7,393 bases of DNA. Origin: an uncultured Clostridia bacterium. GTDB taxonomy: Bacteria > Bacillota > Clostridia > Oscillospirales > Ruminococcaceae. The stretch is from positions 1-7,393 of the forward strand of contig CANQKG010000065.1 in assembly GCA_947624425.1 (NCBI GenBank), written 5' to 3'. Within the stretch, counting starts at the first letter, position 1, and each line of letters starts with the position of its first letter. Below, piece after piece: positions 5,804 through 7,393 of the stretch. A program made the position numbers and the translations under genes. The notes beneath the pieces are model-generated. The model did no database searches, was not told the origin of the DNA, and was given only the letters and a program-made list of their open reading frames with translations.

Positions 5804-6015
5804 TCGTCCTCTTCGGCGGTTTCAAATACTGCGGCTGCAAACTGGGAGAACATCGCTTTCGGAGGAATGGCAATTCCTCTCTTTTTATCACCCAAAAGCA
5901 CCAGCGTATCGCCCGGTTGAATATCAAATATTTCTCTTGCCTGTTTGGGCATCACAATCTGCCCCTTTTCACCCACCGTCGCAGTCCAAGCATATTTCCC
6001 TTTTGGCTTTGCCAT
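5800..6015 (-). CDS. AbrB/MazE/SpoVT-type DNA-binding protein
   Basis: This is a 71-residue protein with a swapped-hairpin AbrB fold: KYAWTATVGEKGQIVMPKQ (residues 7-25) then AREIFDIQPGDTLVLLGDKKRGIAI (26-50), closely matching SpoVT/AbrB-domain regulators, followed by a short acidic tail ETAEEDE. It probably binds DNA as a dimer and controls its own operon, since it is the first gene and a 25-base inverted repeat overlaps the promoter. I chose the ATG at 6015 because AGGAGG (6024-6029) is 8 bases away, the same spacing as in rpsB. The GTG at 6018, 5 bases from it, would add one residue. Its stop overlaps the ATPase start. A MazE-like antitoxin role is unlikely because a transporter, not a toxin gene, follows. 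Confidence 0.88.
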   Translation of the reverse strand: MAKPKGKYAWTATVGEKGQIVMPKQAREIFDIQPGDTLVLLGDKKRGIAIPPKAMFSQFAAAVFETAEEDE

Positions 6016-6037
6016 CACGGTTCCCTCCTGATATTAA

Positions 6038-6062
6038 GTATGATTTGTATAACTAATCATAC
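6038..6062. promoter_or_regulatory. Inverted repeat operator candidate for the AbrB-ABC operon
   Basis: GTATGATT (6038-6045) and AATCATAC (6055-6062) are perfect 8-base arms separated by 9 bases. The right arm covers the -10 hexamer and the left arm lies near +10, a position suited to repression. The likely binder is the AbrB-like product of the first gene; this is inference from position. Confidence 0.65.
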
Positions 6063-6084
6063 CACTTTTGTTTTTCTTTGTCAA
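6056..6084 (-). promoter_or_regulatory. Sigma-A promoter of the AbrB-ABC operon
   Basis: On the minus strand the -35 is a perfect TTGACA (6084-6079), the spacer is 17 bases, and the -10 is TATGAT (6061-6056) preceded by TGG, giving an extended -10. It is the strongest promoter match in the window, lies about 30 bases ahead of the AGGAGG of the regulator gene, and overlaps the inverted repeat at 6038-6062. Confidence 0.85.
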
Positions 6085-6104
6085 CAGGTATCATAAAGGA
6101 AAAT

Positions 6105-6142
6105 AATGCGGTGCAGAGCCATTTTCGGCTCTGCACCGCATT
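6105..6142 (-). terminator. Terminator of the feo operon
   Basis: Arms at 6105-6120 and 6127-6142 form a perfect 16-bp stem with a 6-base loop. On the minus strand it is followed by ATTTTCCTTT, a moderately U-rich tail. It starts 24 bases after the stop of the small Cys-rich gene and insulates the AbrB-ABC promoter, which begins 20 bases further on. Confidence 0.85.
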
Positions 6143-6166
6143 GCTTTCTTGTCAAGAAGTTCCCAA

Positions 6167-6340
6167 CTATTTATGGCAAGCGCCGGAGGAAGGGCAGTTT
6201 TCACAGCCGCACCCGCAGCCGCAGGAGGAGCCGCCCCGCCGTTTTCGGCGGATCATCGAAACGATCACGCCGATCACCACGGCGGCAACTACTGCCGCAA
6301 CCAATATGGTGGCAAGATTTGCCGAAAGCCACGCAAGCAT
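6167..6340 (-). CDS. FeoB-associated Cys-rich membrane protein
   Basis: This is a 57-residue protein. An N-terminal membrane helix (LATILVAAVVAAVVIGVIVSM, given as residues 9-29) is followed by a basic stretch RRKRR and a Cys-rich tail CGCGCGCENCPSSGACHK (40-57) with six cysteines. The layout matches the small FeoB-associated proteins (PF12669 type) found after feoB in many Firmicutes. They are thought to aid Fe(II) uptake, perhaps in a role like FeoC or by binding iron, but the mechanism is not established. Start: ATG at 6340-6338 with GGAGGG (6352-6347) six bases upstream. The gene begins 15 bases after the feoB stop and ends with TAG at 6169-6167, so it is co-transcribed with feoB. The basic residues after the helix suggest a cytoplasmic Cys tail. 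Confidence 0.88.
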   Translation of the reverse strand: MLAWLSANLATILVAAVVAAVVIGVIVSMIRRKRRGGSSCGCGCGCENCPSSGACHK

Positions 6341-6355
6341 ACTTTTCCCTCCGTT

Positions 6356-7393
6356 TTATTTGATCCGCACACGGGTCGTGAGCGTCTTTGCCTCATGATA
6401 GGGTCTGAGCAGCATATACAGCAGGATCGCGATAAACGCCACGGCGAAGATCACGCCGATCACATTTCCGCTTCCGGTAAAGAGCATACCCAGCTGATAG
6501 ACGATCAAGGCGATCACATAGGCAAACACGCACTGATAGCCGATGGCAAACAGCGTCCATTTTGCACTGTTCATCTCCCGCCGGATTGCGCCGATTGCCG
6601 CAAAGCAGGGCGCGCAAAGGAGATTGAAAATCAAAAACGCATATGCCGCAAGCCGGGTCATTCCTTCAAAATCCAGCACCCCGAACACGCCGACCACTTC
6701 CTCCTTGGCGACCAGACCCATAATGGTCGCAATCGTCGCCTTGATGCTGCCGAAGCCGAGCGGTGCGAAGATCCAGCAGATCGCGCCGCCGATCATGCCG
6801 AGGATACTGTTTTCCAGTTCCATATCCGCACTGAAGCCGAATGCGCCGTCCACCACGCCGAAGCGGGAACCTGCCCAGATCAGGATAGACGAAAGAAGTA
6901 TGATCGTGCCTGCCTTCTTGATAAACGACCAGCCGCGTTCCCACATCGAGCGCAGGACATTCGACACCGTAGGCCAGTGATACGCCGGAAGCTCCATGAC
7001 AAAGGGCGCGGGCTCTCCTGCGAACATCTTGGTTTTTTTCAGCATGATCCCCGACACGATCAGCGCGATGATCGGCAGCTTGGCGCCGCAGGGAATAAAG
7101 GTGGTGGTCATGATCGTCATGCGGCGGTCTCGCTCGTTCTCAATGGTACGAGACGCCATGATGCCCGGCACGCCGCAGCCGCTTCCGATCAGCATCGGAA
7201 TAAAGGATTTGCCGGAAAGGCCGAATTTTCGGAAAATACGGTCCATAATGAACGCAATTCTCGCCATATAACCGCAGGACTCCAAAAACGCCAGAAAGAT
7301 AAACAATACCAGCATCTGGGGGACAAAGCCGAGCACCGCGCCCACGCCGGCCACAATGCCGTCCAGGATCAGGCTCTGCAGCCAGTCCGCACA
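6356..7393 (-). CDS. feoB: Fe(II) transporter FeoB, C-terminal half (5' end beyond window)
   Basis: FeoB is the inner-membrane iron(II) permease with an N-terminal G domain. Only the membrane part is here: 345 residues, frame open to the window edge (CADWLQSLILDGIVAGVGAVLGFVPQM), so the GTG at 7354 is internal. Family features are the gate segment LESCGYMARIAF...MD, GSGCGVPGIMASRTIENERDRRMT (residues 70 onward, with the conserved Cys of the first gate motif), IPCGAKLPI (100-108, corresponding to the second gate motif SCSARLPV), WSFIKKAGTIIL, GLVAKEEVVG and the final helices with PCFAAIGAIRREM. Gly and Lys in GAKLP and Gly in GCGVPG differ from the E. coli type (SARLP, GCNVPA). The full protein is normally about 650-720 residues. 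The stop TAA is at 6358-6356, and the small Cys-rich gene follows 15 bases later. No feoA is seen; it would lie beyond the window. Confidence 0.95.
   Translation of the reverse strand, partial: CADWLQSLILDGIVAGVGAVLGFVPQMLVLFIFLAFLESCGYMARIAFIMDRIFRKFGLSGKSFIPMLIGSGCGVPGIMASRTIENERDRRMTIMTTTFIPCGAKLPIIALIVSGIMLKKTKMFAGEPAPFVMELPAYHWPTVSNVLRSMWERGWSFIKKAGTIILLSSILIWAGSRFGVVDGAFGFSADMELENSILGMIGGAICWIFAPLGFGSIKATIATIMGLVAKEEVVGVFGVLDFEGMTRLAAYAFLIFNLLCAPCFAAIGAIRREMNSAKWTLFAIGYQCVFAYVIALIVYQLGMLFTGSGNVIGVIFAVAFIAILLYMLLRPYHEAKTLTTRVRIK

Noticed and set aside
5800..6015. MazE-type antitoxin of a toxin-antitoxin pair
   Set aside because: The next genes are an ABC ATPase and permease, not a MazF-like toxin, so a transcriptional regulator is the better reading.

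Overview
The window is a chromosomal segment of a bacterium, most likely a Clostridia member of the gut Oscillospiraceae/Ruminococcaceae type. That placement is an inference. It rests on strong AGGAGG-type ribosome binding sites, consensus sigma-A promoters, the rpsB-tsf pair, a feoB gene followed by a small Cys-rich FeoB-associated protein, and dispersed double-hairpin repeats of a kind I recall from that group. No 16S rRNA or other marker is present to settle it. Both ends cut through genes.

Layout. (1) Positions 1-1211, plus strand: the 3' part of an O-acetylhomoserine sulfhydrylase gene (metY). (2) 1212-1821: about 600 bases without a gene, holding a structured repeat element bracketed by two copies of a 39-base direct repeat, then the rpsB promoter and a structured rpsB leader. 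(3) 1822-3545: rpsB and tsf, translation genes in one operon with a hairpin between them and a strong terminator after tsf. The tsf gene as given carries a one-base frameshift near 2978-2999. (4) 3577-4013: a second gene-free stretch with two more copies of the repeat in opposite orientations. (5) 4014-4373: a small MmcQ/YjbR-family gene ending inside a terminator that also serves the convergent genes. (6) 4431-6015, minus strand: a three-gene operon of AbrB-like regulator, ABC ATPase and ABC-2 permease, with 4-base stop/start overlaps and its own promoter overlapped by a 25-base inverted repeat. (7) 6105-7393, minus strand: the end of an iron(II) uptake operon, with the C-terminal half of FeoB, a 57-residue Cys-rich membrane protein and a 16-bp terminator hairpin.

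metY (sulfur assimilation into homocysteine), rpsB/tsf (translation) and feoB (iron uptake) look like native core genes at about 57% GC in the lines I counted. The regulator-ABC operon is visibly more AT-rich, mostly about 40% GC, and looks like a self-contained, self-regulated cassette between terminators, possibly acquired. The observations most worth checking are the tsf frameshift, the 39-base direct repeat that ties the metY stop codon to the rpsB promoter around a repeat insertion, the rpsB leader structure, and the AbrB-operon operator. I saw no CRISPR array, tRNA, rRNA, transposase or phage gene, and nothing that I can claim as a wholly new system.
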